From: Acetivibrio clariflavus DSM 19732 | GTDB lineage: Bacteria > Bacillota > Clostridia > Acetivibrionales > Acetivibrionaceae | Direction: 5' to 3' | Assembly (NCBI RefSeq): GCF_000237085.1 | Contig: NC_016627.1 | Location: 3,410,118 to 3,474,117, forward strand | DNA: 64,000 bases | The notes under the pieces: generated by a model | What the model was told of the DNA's origin: nothing | What the model saw: the letters and a program-made list of their open reading frames with translations, nothing else | The model's database searches: none | Translations under genes and position numbers: made by a program | Shown: piece by piece, positions 10,904 to 19,679 of the stretch | Layout: each line of letters starts with the position of its first letter | How positions within the stretch are numbered: position 1 is the stretch's first letter

Positions 10904-11640
10904 ACTATCATCCTTTATGTTTCCTAAAATATATACGATTATATATAATTCTGCCGTATCCCATAGCTTTCAAAGAGCAGAATAAATATTTCTACATTCT
11001 TTTTCCCTATTTGCCAAAATTCCGATTGATTGACAGCCATTATTTCAGTAATATTTTACCTTTTTTATCACCTTATTTAAATCATCTTTTAAAAATAAGA
11101 CCTTATAGATTTCTCACCACATATTGCAACGGGTCTTGCTACCTCTTTAACCACAAGTAATTTATTCAGTGGCTGTCTTATAATTCTTTTTGCTTTGCCC
11201 TTATTGTTCGATAATATCTTTAAGCTTTTTATCAGAATTATCCTGCTAATTACTCTATACTCCAAATCCTGTTTAATCCATTTTAGGGCAGATTTTATCT
11301 CTTGAATTTTTTAAGATTTCTTTTTAGATATTTGAATCGTTATTTAAATCCCTTTTGCTTTGTATAAATTTCATTGCTCTTTAAAAGTTCAATCGGTGAC
11401 TGAGGACTTTTTCAATAAATCAAGTGATATTCCTTTATATTCTGCATTTAATAAACTATAATTTTCAAACTTAATATCTTTATTATCTAAGATTGAATTT
11501 GCAAAAAAATTTGATTTAATTAATTCATGAAAAACGGAATTCAGTTTACACAATGTAAATATAATCGTAAGTTTTTGAATGAATTATAAGATTTATTTCA
11601 TAATAAATAATAGTTCAACCTACATAAATAATAATTCAAT
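10904..11640. other. AT-rich intergenic region with a possible gene relic
   Basis: This stretch has no intact gene. On the minus strand near 11090-11220 an open frame ends in a coding-like tail (for example LLVVKEVARPVAICGEKS) before a stop, and another frame holds DKKLKDIIEQ. Together they look like a frame-broken gene remnant, but no family could be assigned. The rest is low-complexity AT-rich sequence. Confidence 0.3.
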
Positions 11641-12288
11641 CTACATACCTAACAGCATCTTCCAGCCACTGCCTATAAAATATATGGAAAACGCTACAAG
11701 AAATAAGCCCAACAATATAACAATCCAGCTATATATGGTATCGCTTATTAATTTTTTGCCGCCGGAAAAGGCGATGGAAATAGCCGAATACCATACAAAA
11801 TCCGATAATATGTGTCCTATGAAAAAGACCAAAACACCAAACAGTCCAAACACATAAGACTGACGTACCGATTCCACACCTGTCGATGCCCACCACAGAA
11901 TAAAATACGGATTGGTGGCACACACAATTATTCCTGTCAAAACAAGATTGCCCATTTCGGTTCCGTTATCCGTCCTTTGGCTCTCCAAAGAAACGGATTT
12001 GCCGATACCGGATTTTATCATACCATACCCCATCCATGCAAGAAAAGCACCGCCAATTAATCCGATAACTCCTGCAACCGTCTTATTAGCGAATAAATCT
12101 TTAAGCCCGAAAGTCATGGTAATAACCAATATAATTTCCAGTATTCCATGCCCCAAAACTATCAAAGGTCCTGCTTTCCACCCTTTTTTTAGGCTGCCGT
12201 TAATCGTAATCCCAAGCATCGGACCAGGCATCAATGCACCTGAAAAGCCTATTATAAAAGCGCTGATAAATATTCCCCACAAAAACAT
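11641..12288 (-). CDS. LysE family amino-acid exporter
   Basis: A 215-residue integral membrane protein with about six hydrophobic segments. The N-terminus (AFIIGFSGALMPGPMLGITING) carries the LysE/RhtB signature with the GxxPGP-type turn. The family exports amino acids or small metabolites by proton antiport. It lies downstream of glyA on the same strand but behind a strong terminator hairpin, so it is probably expressed separately. The substrate cannot be predicted. Confidence 0.85.
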   Translation of the reverse strand: MFLWGIFISAFIIGFSGALMPGPMLGITINGSLKKGWKAGPLIVLGHGILEIILVITMTFGLKDLFANKTVAGVIGLIGGAFLAWMGYGMIKSGIGKSVSLESQRTDNGTEMGNLVLTGIIVCATNPYFILWWASTGVESVRQSYVFGLFGVLVFFIGHILSDFVWYSAISIAFSGGKKLISDTIYSWIVILLGLFLVAFSIYFIGSGWKMLLGM

Positions 12289-12464
12289 TTATACAAACCT
12301 CTCTAAATCACAGTATTTCATTATTAATTCTCTATAATCCCGTATTTGTGCAAATAAATATATGCGACTCTACTATAACATAATTCCATTTGAAATGAAA
12401 CAAGATGGGTAATGCTAAATTCTCAGATTGCCTAAGTAACAATGAATAAAAAACAAACATGACA

Positions 12465-12510
12465 AAATGTGGCTGCCATGAAAAATCTCGATTCCCCGGC
12501 AACCACATTT
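12465..12510 (-). terminator. Intrinsic terminator downstream of glyA
   Basis: The stem AAATGTGG/CCACATTT, extended by TGCC/GGCA with one mismatch, encloses an 18-nt loop. On the minus strand it is followed by a T-rich tract (TTTGTC, then TTTTTT further on). It lies about 30 bp after the glyA stop. Confidence 0.75.
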
Positions 12511-12540
12511 ATCTCACTTATTATCCTATTAAATCGGAAT

Positions 12541-13872
12541 TTATATAATGAAATTACTATCTTCTGTAAACTTGCTTACCAACAATTCCACTTCAGATCT
12601 TATCTCAGCTATTTTTGAATCATCTTCTGCATGCTTTGCAGTTAACCATATCAATTCGGCTATTTTTTCCATTTCCTTCTCTTTCATACCTAAAGTAGTA
12701 ACTGCAGGTGTTCCCATTCTAATTCCTGATGGATTCCATGGTTTGGCATCTCCCGGAACTGTATTTTTATTAGTTACAATTCCAGCCAATTCTAACCTCT
12801 CAGCAAACCAACTTGCATTTTTTACAGTAACACCGTTTTCATTATTCACCACATCTATAAGAATCAAATGATTTTCAGTGCCCCCTGAAATCAGCTTAAA
12901 TTTATATTCTTTCAGCTTCTCAGACAATACTTTTGCATTTTTCACAACTTGTTTCGCATATGCTTTATATTCCTCAGACATTGCTTCCTTAAATGCAACA
13001 GCCATTGCTGCAATTGTGTTCATATGAGGTCCGCCCTGCAATGCAGGGAATAAAGCTTTGTCAACTTGGGGACCATATTCTTTTTTACATACAATTACAC
13101 CTGCCCTCGGTCCTCTAAGTATTTTGTGCGTGGTAGAAGTAATTACATCTGCATGCGGAAAAGGATGCGGATGTTCCCCAGTCACACACAGACCGGCAAT
13201 ATGAGAAATATCTGCTAATAAAATTGCACCCACCTTTTTTGCAATTCTGCCAAAACGCTCAAAATCAATTTTCAACGGGTAAGCTGTTGCTCCTGAAATT
13301 ATAAGTTTTGGCTTATACTCTTCCGCCAGTCTTTCAATTTCGTCATAATCCAGTTTTCCTTCTTCATTCAGTGTATAGTGAACGGCATTGTAATAATGAC
13401 TTGTTACACTAACTTTATGTCCATGAGTCAAGTGTCCTCCGTAATCAAGAGCAAGTCCCATTAATGTGTCTCCCGGTTTCAGGAAAGCTCCTATCACTGC
13501 AAGGTTGGCAGGTGCTCCACTGATTGCCTGCACATTGGCATGATAAGCTGACGGATTATCCGTAAACAACTCAAGAGCTCTCTGAATAGCCAATTTCTCA
13601 AGTTTATTGGCATTTTCCTGTCCCTGATAATACCTTCCGTTTTTGTCGATTAAGTTGCCTTCCTTCCAAACATGCGGATATCCTTCAGAATACTTGTTTG
13701 TAAAAGGTGAAGCCAACGCCAAAGCCACCTCGGCAGAAACATAGTTTTCTGAAGGGATAAGGCAAATTGTACTTCTTTGCCGATAACTCTCTGCTGAAAT
13801 AAGTTCAGCCACCTCAGAATCTTTAGAAGCAATTACTTGGTTTATTTGGGAAAATAGTTCTCTGTTTTTCAT
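12541..13872 (-). CDS. glyA: Serine hydroxymethyltransferase
   Basis: A 443-residue PLP enzyme that interconverts serine and glycine with tetrahydrofolate, feeding one-carbon metabolism. The PLP-lysine motif reads STTHKILRGPRAG at about residue 245. Other family signatures include SENYVSAEV near residue 40, NKYSEGYP near residue 60, and LLADISHIAGL before the lysine. The protein is about 25-30 residues longer than common bacterial GlyA and has LIPSENYVS where LIASENYVS is usual, so it may be a divergent clade or a paralogue. It stands alone with its own terminator. Confidence 0.93.
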   Translation of the reverse strand: MKNRELFSQINQVIASKDSEVAELISAESYRQRSTICLIPSENYVSAEVALALASPFTNKYSEGYPHVWKEGNLIDKNGRYYQGQENANKLEKLAIQRALELFTDNPSAYHANVQAISGAPANLAVIGAFLKPGDTLMGLALDYGGHLTHGHKVSVTSHYYNAVHYTLNEEGKLDYDEIERLAEEYKPKLIISGATAYPLKIDFERFGRIAKKVGAILLADISHIAGLCVTGEHPHPFPHADVITSTTHKILRGPRAGVIVCKKEYGPQVDKALFPALQGGPHMNTIAAMAVAFKEAMSEEYKAYAKQVVKNAKVLSEKLKEYKFKLISGGTENHLILIDVVNNENGVTVKNASWFAERLELAGIVTNKNTVPGDAKPWNPSGIRMGTPAVTTLGMKEKEMEKIAELIWLTAKHAEDDSKIAEIRSEVELLVSKFTEDSNFII

Positions 13873-14239
13873 ATCAACATTTCCTTCTCTTTAATTTATT
13901 TTTAATTTTTGTTTAATGATTTTATCTTTTCACTTTTAAATTTATCCATTTAGTATACACTATACAATATTAACACATTTTTTCCCAATGTCAACTCAGT
14001 AAAACCATTCCCTCAGCATGTTTCCGTATTGTCCGGTATCAGTTTCGTAGTTTATTGAAATAACAGTTTTATTAGTCTCTATGATCCGAGCTTTTCACAT
14101 TAAATCCAGCACTTAGTAAATATCCTTTCTTCTCCATATATTTGTTTTTCATGGAGCTTATCTTGCCAATTTAATACCGCAATTTGCGATAAAAAAATAA
14201 AATAGTCTTTTAACTGAAGGCTTTTATAGCATAATAATC
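13873..14239. other. Intergenic region between methyltransferase-like gene and glyA
   Basis: About 370 bp of AT-rich sequence. It should contain the glyA promoter and the 3' end of the upstream transcript. I see no convincing riboswitch, RNA gene or additional reading frame. Confidence 0.4.
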
Positions 14240-14872
14240 CTACTTACTCTTCCTTAATACAAAGTAACATTGATTATCTACATACTCCAATCCATTAGCG
14301 GAATTTTTCATATCTTTTTTTGTATTACCGTATTTTTTAAATATATCTTTAAAATCACCAACGTTATTTTTCTCTATCAAATATTTCTTTCCTTTTTTAT
14401 AAATCAATCCATCCAAAGTAATTGATGGATCCTTTAATGACTCTTCTGCATCCTTTTGGTGATTATTGGTTAGTATAATGCCACCGGGCTTGACATATTT
14501 CTTACACGACTTAATAATCTCTCCGGCATATAGTGCAACCAGTAAATCATAATTCTCTTCTCTTAACAGGAGCGGTTTTGTATAATCTGCATGAATAAAC
14601 TGAACATAAGCAGTCTGCTTATATTTTTTAATGTTGTTTATATAGTTTAAAATGTTATGAATATCATCAAAGAAATCCTTGGCTGTTTTGCTAATGTCCA
14701 CATATACTACATGCTGGAAATAAAAAGAAGGTGTTATATGTATAGAACAACCCGGATATAAAACCGTATTGCAGCCATATTCCTTTTTTAATATTTCAAA
14801 CAACCCTGCTCTGTCGAAATTGATATCTTCATAAAATCTTTTATAGGCATCAATGCTCCTATCGCTATTCAT
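14240..14872 (-). CDS. Class I SAM methyltransferase-like protein
   Basis: A 210-residue soluble protein. The beginning of a Rossmann-like fold is visible as TVLYPGCSIHITPSF (residues about 36-50), followed by VVYVDISKTAKDFF, with an acidic residue at the end of strand 2. Later YDLLVALYAGEI and KPGGIILTNNH match the motif-IV and motif-V regions of class I methyltransferases. The glycine-rich loop is shortened, so SAM binding is likely but not certain. Substrate unknown. Confidence 0.55.
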   Translation of the reverse strand: MNSDRSIDAYKRFYEDINFDRAGLFEILKKEYGCNTVLYPGCSIHITPSFYFQHVVYVDISKTAKDFFDDIHNILNYINNIKKYKQTAYVQFIHADYTKPLLLREENYDLLVALYAGEIIKSCKKYVKPGGIILTNNHQKDAEESLKDPSITLDGLIYKKGKKYLIEKNNVGDFKDIFKKYGNTKKDMKNSANGLEYVDNQCYFVLRKSK

Positions 14873-14956
14873 GCAGGCCTCCCTAATACGTAATTAAAAA
14901 CGCTTATCGATTATTGCATTTTATTAATGACGTACATCAACAGAACTAAACCCTAC

Positions 14957-15308
14957 TTAGTCTTCTATTGCCTGTTTTTCATCAGGCAAGAAAAATATAT
15001 CTTTTCCTTTATTACACTCGTAAATAAAATCCTTTAAACTCTTACTTGTATAAACGGAAAAGTCCCCTACAATGGCTATTTAGTATTATAATTAATAAAC
15101 TTTTGCAATATTTCTCCTGCAAGTCTCGTGCTCAAGTCAAAAAATTATTGCAAATTGCCGACTTATTCAAAATTATACGCGTACAACCTGTTTCAAACCC
15201 TACAGTCGCTATAAAATTCAGTGCCGATTGCACATCAGTTATCAATACATCGCTACTTTTTACAACAGCGATTTTAACATTGTTCTCTTCCACAACATTT
15301 ATATTCAT
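14957..15308 (-). pseudogene. DUF4180 family protein, frameshifted
   Basis: The N-terminal half (MNINVVEENNVKIAVV, then LITDVQSALNF) is intact from an internal ATG at 15306-15308 and reads to a stop at 15132. The family continuation is visible in other frames: FFDLSTRLAGEILQKFINY after a shift near 15135, and IAIVGDFSVYTSKSLKDF after a second shift near 15078. The original stop is TAA at 14957-14959. Two indels are therefore needed to restore a full-length DUF4180 protein of about 117 residues. The family has no established function. It sits directly after a SMI1/KNR4 gene on the same strand. Confidence 0.8.
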
Positions 15309-15331
15309 AAATCCATATCCATACCAAAAAC

Positions 15332-15913
15332 CTAATCCTGATTTCTCCAATCCGGTCTTAATAAATCTTCTCTTTCTTCCCAGGTTTTATACATTGAATG
15401 AAATACCGATACTGCATCATCAGAATCCTTATTTGCATTCCAAAACACTGTAAGCCATTCTTCAAAACTATCTAACACTACAACAATATCTTCTGTATAT
15501 TGACTGATCAACCCAACCCTATATTCATTATCAGTATATTCCTTATCGCAGATAAATACCCAGAAATTGTTTGCCGAATCCATGGCATCATACAGTGAAA
15601 ATGCAATTAGCTTATCAGGAGTTATTGTTTCTTTTGTCGGAATTATGTTGATAATACTTTTCTTTATTTGAGAAGAAGCTAAAAAAATCGACCCGCAAGG
15701 AGAATCATCGTCTTCTCCGACTCCTCCTATAGGCTCTGCATCCAATAACATTATGCCATTTGAAAATTCCTTCAAAAAAGTTTTAAAAGATTTCGGCAGT
15801 TTATATCCTAAACTCTTTTCTTTTTCGCTTATTAAGACATCCGATGCCACTTCATTCTTATCTATATCGGGATATATGCTGTTAATCTCATTAATAAAGT
15901 CTTTGACTTTCAT
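15332..15913 (-). CDS. SMI1/KNR4 family (SUKH) protein
   Basis: A 193-residue protein from the ATG at 15911-15913, chosen because GGAAGGA lies 8 nt upstream; an upstream ATG exists but lacks such a site. The N-terminal half has the SUKH pattern (SEKEKSLGYKLPKSFKTFL, then GSIFLASSQI and LIAFSLYDAMDSANNFWVF). SUKH proteins are often immunity proteins against polymorphic toxins. No toxin gene is adjacent, so it may be an orphan immunity gene. It precedes the DUF4180 pseudogene. Confidence 0.8.
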   Translation of the reverse strand: MKVKDFINEINSIYPDIDKNEVASDVLISEKEKSLGYKLPKSFKTFLKEFSNGIMLLDAEPIGGVGEDDDSPCGSIFLASSQIKKSIINIIPTKETITPDKLIAFSLYDAMDSANNFWVFICDKEYTDNEYRVGLISQYTEDIVVVLDSFEEWLTVFWNANKDSDDAVSVFHSMYKTWEEREDLLRPDWRNQD

Positions 15914-16034
15914 ACAGAAATCCTTCCAAAACCAAATCAAAACTTTCTTTTGCTGCAGTTACAGCAACTGAAACTTTGTGTTGCAACCGATTTCAAAGCA
16001 TTGTCATCTTCTATTAGCTTATACTAGTTATTTT

Positions 16035-17207
16035 CTAAAAGCAACTTTTCGCTGAATAGTGAATCCCAATTGCCCCTAACGGTGCAGTAATCAATACGGA
16101 TAACACTGCAATTGCCAGTATTACATCTCCCGATTCCACCCCCATCGACAGAGGTACAGCACCCATTGCAGCCTGTACTGTTGCTTTCGTAATATAAGCA
16201 ATGACGCAGAATAATTTTTCTTTAAAAGAGTAATTTGTACCTAGTAAAGATATTATTACGCCTATGCTTCTTCCCATTAAACCTATTACAATCAATAGTA
16301 TCCCTATTTTACCTGCTTTTATTGCCACACCTACGTTTACTTCCGCTCCTACCAATACAAACAATAATATTTCTGCAAATACCCATATTTTATTGAGCTT
16401 ATCGGATAGCTTCCTACCTACATCCGGAAGTTTTTCCGTCAATATAAAACCTACAGTCATCACTCCCAAGAGGGATGCTATTTGAATCTTCGTCTTCATT
16501 ACAACTTCCAACTGATTGAGTAATATAGAAAATCCAAGCAATAACAATACCTTTTTTGTATCACGAATGTTAAATCTTTTAAAAATATTTATCAAAACAA
16601 ACCCTAAAATTATTCCTGCCATAATACCTAATAAAATCGAGATGGGTATATTTATTAATTGTATACCTATATTCATATCAGTGCCGCTGTATAAACCCCA
16701 AAAAGCACTAAACACAGTAATGGCAAAGACATCATCAATAGATACACCAGCCAATATCAAAGTCGGTATCCCATTTTTCGTGCCAATGTTGCTTTCCATT
16801 AACTTAAGCATAAAAGGCACAACAACAGCAGGAGAAACAGCAGCAATAATAAAGCCTAACATTCCTCCCTGGGAAAATGAAAAGTCAAGAAAATATACAG
16901 ATGCCAATGCAATAAATAAACCCTCGATTAATCCGGGTATACAGCTCATCTTTAATGCAGGAACACCAACATTCTTTAAAACATCTTTATTAAGTCCAAG
17001 TCCTGCTCTTAATAAAATAATTATTAATGCAATACTTCTTAAGTCCGACGATATTTGAAGCATATTCCTTTGCAGCAGATTAAGACCATACGGTCCTATT
17101 AAGACACCTAATATAAGCATTCCAAGCAAACCCGGCAATTTCAATTTCTCAAACATCTTTTTTGCCGGTAACCCCAACAATAAAATCATTGCTAAACTTG
17201 CAGCCAT
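16035..17207 (-). CDS. Cation:proton antiporter controlled by a fluoride riboswitch
   Basis: The start is ATG at 17205-17207, behind an AGGGAGG site; the longer open frame upstream runs through the riboswitch and is not translated. The product has 390 residues with about 12 hydrophobic segments and resembles CPA-type Na+/H+ exchangers (GLLGMLILGVLIGPYG at the N-terminus, ISIDDVFAITVF-like motif here as VSIDDVFAITVFSAF). Conserved acidic DD residues are typical of the transport site. Antiporters are a known class of fluoride-riboswitch targets, so this gene is inferred to help cells cope with fluoride, perhaps by ion or pH balance. It is monocistronic. Confidence 0.88.
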   Translation of the reverse strand: MAASLAMILLLGLPAKKMFEKLKLPGLLGMLILGVLIGPYGLNLLQRNMLQISSDLRSIALIIILLRAGLGLNKDVLKNVGVPALKMSCIPGLIEGLFIALASVYFLDFSFSQGGMLGFIIAAVSPAVVVPFMLKLMESNIGTKNGIPTLILAGVSIDDVFAITVFSAFWGLYSGTDMNIGIQLINIPISILLGIMAGIILGFVLINIFKRFNIRDTKKVLLLLGFSILLNQLEVVMKTKIQIASLLGVMTVGFILTEKLPDVGRKLSDKLNKIWVFAEILLFVLVGAEVNVGVAIKAGKIGILLIVIGLMGRSIGVIISLLGTNYSFKEKLFCVIAYITKATVQAAMGAVPLSMGVESGDVILAIAVLSVLITAPLGAIGIHYSAKSCF

Positions 17208-17232
17208 TAAAGCCAACCTCCCTACAAATATC

Positions 17233-17315
17233 AAAAAACTCCTACAGGTACAATATTGTTTATTCCTGTAGGAGTCATCAGCATTAAGCAATTCAGGTGA
17301 ACTCCATCACCATAT
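17233..17315 (-). promoter_or_regulatory. Fluoride riboswitch (crcB motif) with overlapping intrinsic terminator
   Basis: On the minus strand the aptamer reads GGTGATGGAGTTCACC (17296-17311), then about 13 nt, then GCTGATGACTCCTAC. The loop GGAGT can pair with ACTCC to form the hallmark pseudoknot, and TGATG is the conserved 3' element. CTCCTACAGG (17265-17274) is also the 5' arm of a perfect 10-bp terminator stem with CCTGTAGGAG (17239-17248) followed by six T. Fluoride binding would sequester ACTCC and the following bases and let transcription continue into the antiporter gene. The ribosome-binding site begins about 10 nt after the T tract. Confidence 0.93.
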
Positions 17316-17336
17316 ATTCAATTTTTATGATTAATA

Positions 17337-17365
17337 ATATTATACTAAATTATTATATTAGTCAA
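17337..17365 (-). promoter_or_regulatory. Promoter of the fluoride-responsive antiporter
   Basis: TTGACT (-35, 17360-17365) precedes TAATAT (17337-17342) by 17 bp, or TATAAT by 15 bp. Transcription would start shortly before the riboswitch aptamer. Confidence 0.65.
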
Positions 17366-17461
17366 TATACATTACCTCTAAAATAAGTGTAATCATAATA
17401 TTGCAAAACTTAACAACACAGTAGGTTTTGAGGTTATATTCATGAATAAACTTTATTTTTC

Positions 17462-19660
17462 TTACCGCTTCCCATAAAAGTTCTTTGTGGTATTCCGGTT
17501 CAGATAACTAAGAACAATATTATCGTATTGAGTCTTTTCAAACTCTACTCCTTCTTTTTCCACCCTAAGGGAATACACTCCCGGCGATAAACGGTTAATT
17601 ATATAACAACCGTTTACATCTGTATAAGTATACCGGTCCCCAATAATTACTTTTGCGTTCACTATCGGATTTCCGTTATGATCCACAACCTTTCCCTTTA
17701 TGTATATATCCGGCATAATGGTAAAGGGCTGGGATATTACTTCCTTTATTACACCATCATTCGTTGCAACAAGCTTGATTCTCGCATTTGAAGACGATAA
17801 ATCCGGAACTATCCAGTTGTATCCGTTGACCCCTACCAAATCCCTTGCAATGGGTTTCCATTCAGCCTGATTATCCAACGAATAATACAGACTTACTTTG
17901 GTTCCAGGTACGGGCCGGCCTTCCGAATCAGTATAGGAAATATTATACCTGATTCTCATGGTATCCCATGATTTTACCGATGCAACCAGATTTGTAAATT
18001 TTGCCTCAAGGGTTCCGGCAGAAGAAGTTGTGCCGATACCATCTACATATAATTTCTTGTATACAACATTTCCCAGTCCGTCACCCATTTTCAGCAAAAT
18101 ACTAACCTTTTGTCCGGAAGTCCCTTCATCACAGTGAAAGATTACTTTCCTATAGTTATCAATTTTTTTATCTTCAAAATATCCCTTTGTTGATGCCCAG
18201 TAGAAGAAAGGAGAAGCTCCCTTTGAAGTATCCACGAAATATTCATCCACATACAGTTCATATACTCCTTCCTGGTCCCCCGGCGTTATTCTCACATTTT
18301 TGATTTCCGGTTTGCGATGAATTCTCGATGTAATATCCTGTTCAAAATCATTACCAATCTCTCGTAAAATCCTGTATTTTTCCTTATCGGTCCCATCATC
18401 AAATATATCACTTATTGAAGCGGGAATTGTTATTTGCCTGGTCACCTCAGTGGGCTCCGTATCATCTCCCCAGACTACAACTTTATACTCCAAAGTTTTT
18501 TGCTCCGGTATTTGCCCTGCAAACAGTTGCCATGAAACTTGTTTATGACTCCTGGCTGTCATATCTCCGATAACTATATCAGTATCGGTTCCAGTATAAG
18601 GTACTATTCCGTCCGGCAGAATAATTTTAGCCATCACATTTTTTATAGTATCATTCGTGTTATTAGTTATATATGACGTAATGGTAAAAGGATTCGGAAC
18701 ATAACCTGTTTCGGTCGCACTAAGGCTGGTATTGCCGCTTACAATAACAACAAGCGGTTTATCTCCTGCAATGGTAATTTTACTGATACCATAATATGTT
18801 ATGTATTCTGTTGACTCACCCGGTGCCAGTTGTTTAGGCTCCCAATAAGTCGCAATTGCACTGTCTCCGTTATAACCGGTATAATTTGAATTCCACATGT
18901 TTTCAGCTAAAGTAAGCCAATTTCCGAGTACAAATTTGTCTGGCGGGTTTTGCTGGTATTTTATATTAGTCCCCTGGGAAACTACCGTCGGTTTGACAAG
19001 GCTGTCCATTGCCTGCCAATAATCCGGAATTTCATCACCTAAAAATGTAGTGGTTGTCTCTATATCCCCTATGCCTGGAACCCTGAAAGGTGCATAGTCA
19101 TTGCTTCCAAGCATCGTATCCAGCATGATTCTTATCCCCACATAATGGGGAATAGTATCATTGTTAGTAACAATGTATTTGATTTCAACAGTATCCATCA
19201 TGCCTGAAAAACCTCCATCAACCAGGCTTATGTCCTGTCGCACATAAACATTGCCATACTTCGCTGCGGATGAATTCCGGTACTCCTCATCAATATTGTG
19301 CGGGGGAGTTGAAATATTTTCCCCGCCATAATAGTAGTCGATACCGTCAATCCTGACGGTGGTGTATGACGTACCGCCGCCCGGCCAACCATACAAAAGC
19401 TTCTTGCGGTTATCGGTTGCAATTTCCGGGTTGCCTTCATTGGTTCCTATTGTAAACCTCCCGTTTGGTCTTATTGCTACATTAATATATTCATTTTCCA
19501 AAGTTATATATCCAACACTCGATAAATTGTTGCTGCTCGTTATGCCATTTGAAGATTCAGATTGCTCTATAGCATTTTCAGCAAATACACAAGTATTACA
19601 AATTAAAAATACTAAAATTACCAATAAACTCAACAAACTGTACTTTTTTTTCAACTTCAA
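17462..19660 (-). CDS. Secreted multidomain protein with C-terminal carboxypeptidase-regulatory-like domain
   Basis: A 732-residue exported protein. Residues 1-27 form a signal peptide (KLKKK, hydrophobic core, cleavage near CVFA). Most of the chain is beta-rich and Ig-like with no recognised enzyme motif. Residues about 650-720 are a carboxypeptidase-regulatory-like domain (GKVVDHNGNPIVNAKVIIG, then TDVNGCYIINRLSPG). The start is TTG; codon 3 is also TTG and is better spaced (8 nt) from the GGGGGG site, so translation may begin there. It lies 19 bp after the SLH gene, probably in one operon, and may act with it at the cell surface. No anchoring motif is visible. Confidence 0.8.
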   Translation of the reverse strand: MKLKKKYSLLSLLVILVFLICNTCVFAENAIEQSESSNGITSSNNLSSVGYITLENEYINVAIRPNGRFTIGTNEGNPEIATDNRKKLLYGWPGGGTSYTTVRIDGIDYYYGGENISTPPHNIDEEYRNSSAAKYGNVYVRQDISLVDGGFSGMMDTVEIKYIVTNNDTIPHYVGIRIMLDTMLGSNDYAPFRVPGIGDIETTTTFLGDEIPDYWQAMDSLVKPTVVSQGTNIKYQQNPPDKFVLGNWLTLAENMWNSNYTGYNGDSAIATYWEPKQLAPGESTEYITYYGISKITIAGDKPLVVIVSGNTSLSATETGYVPNPFTITSYITNNTNDTIKNVMAKIILPDGIVPYTGTDTDIVIGDMTARSHKQVSWQLFAGQIPEQKTLEYKVVVWGDDTEPTEVTRQITIPASISDIFDDGTDKEKYRILREIGNDFEQDITSRIHRKPEIKNVRITPGDQEGVYELYVDEYFVDTSKGASPFFYWASTKGYFEDKKIDNYRKVIFHCDEGTSGQKVSILLKMGDGLGNVVYKKLYVDGIGTTSSAGTLEAKFTNLVASVKSWDTMRIRYNISYTDSEGRPVPGTKVSLYYSLDNQAEWKPIARDLVGVNGYNWIVPDLSSSNARIKLVATNDGVIKEVISQPFTIMPDIYIKGKVVDHNGNPIVNAKVIIGDRYTYTDVNGCYIINRLSPGVYSLRVEKEGVEFEKTQYDNIVLSYLNRNTTKNFYGKR

Positions 19661-19679
19661 TACCCCCCTGATTCCTCAA

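Noticed and set aside
13873-14239. Riboswitch upstream of glyA (glycine or SAM type)
   Set aside because: I could not find the conserved core or pairing of any such class in this AT-rich stretch.
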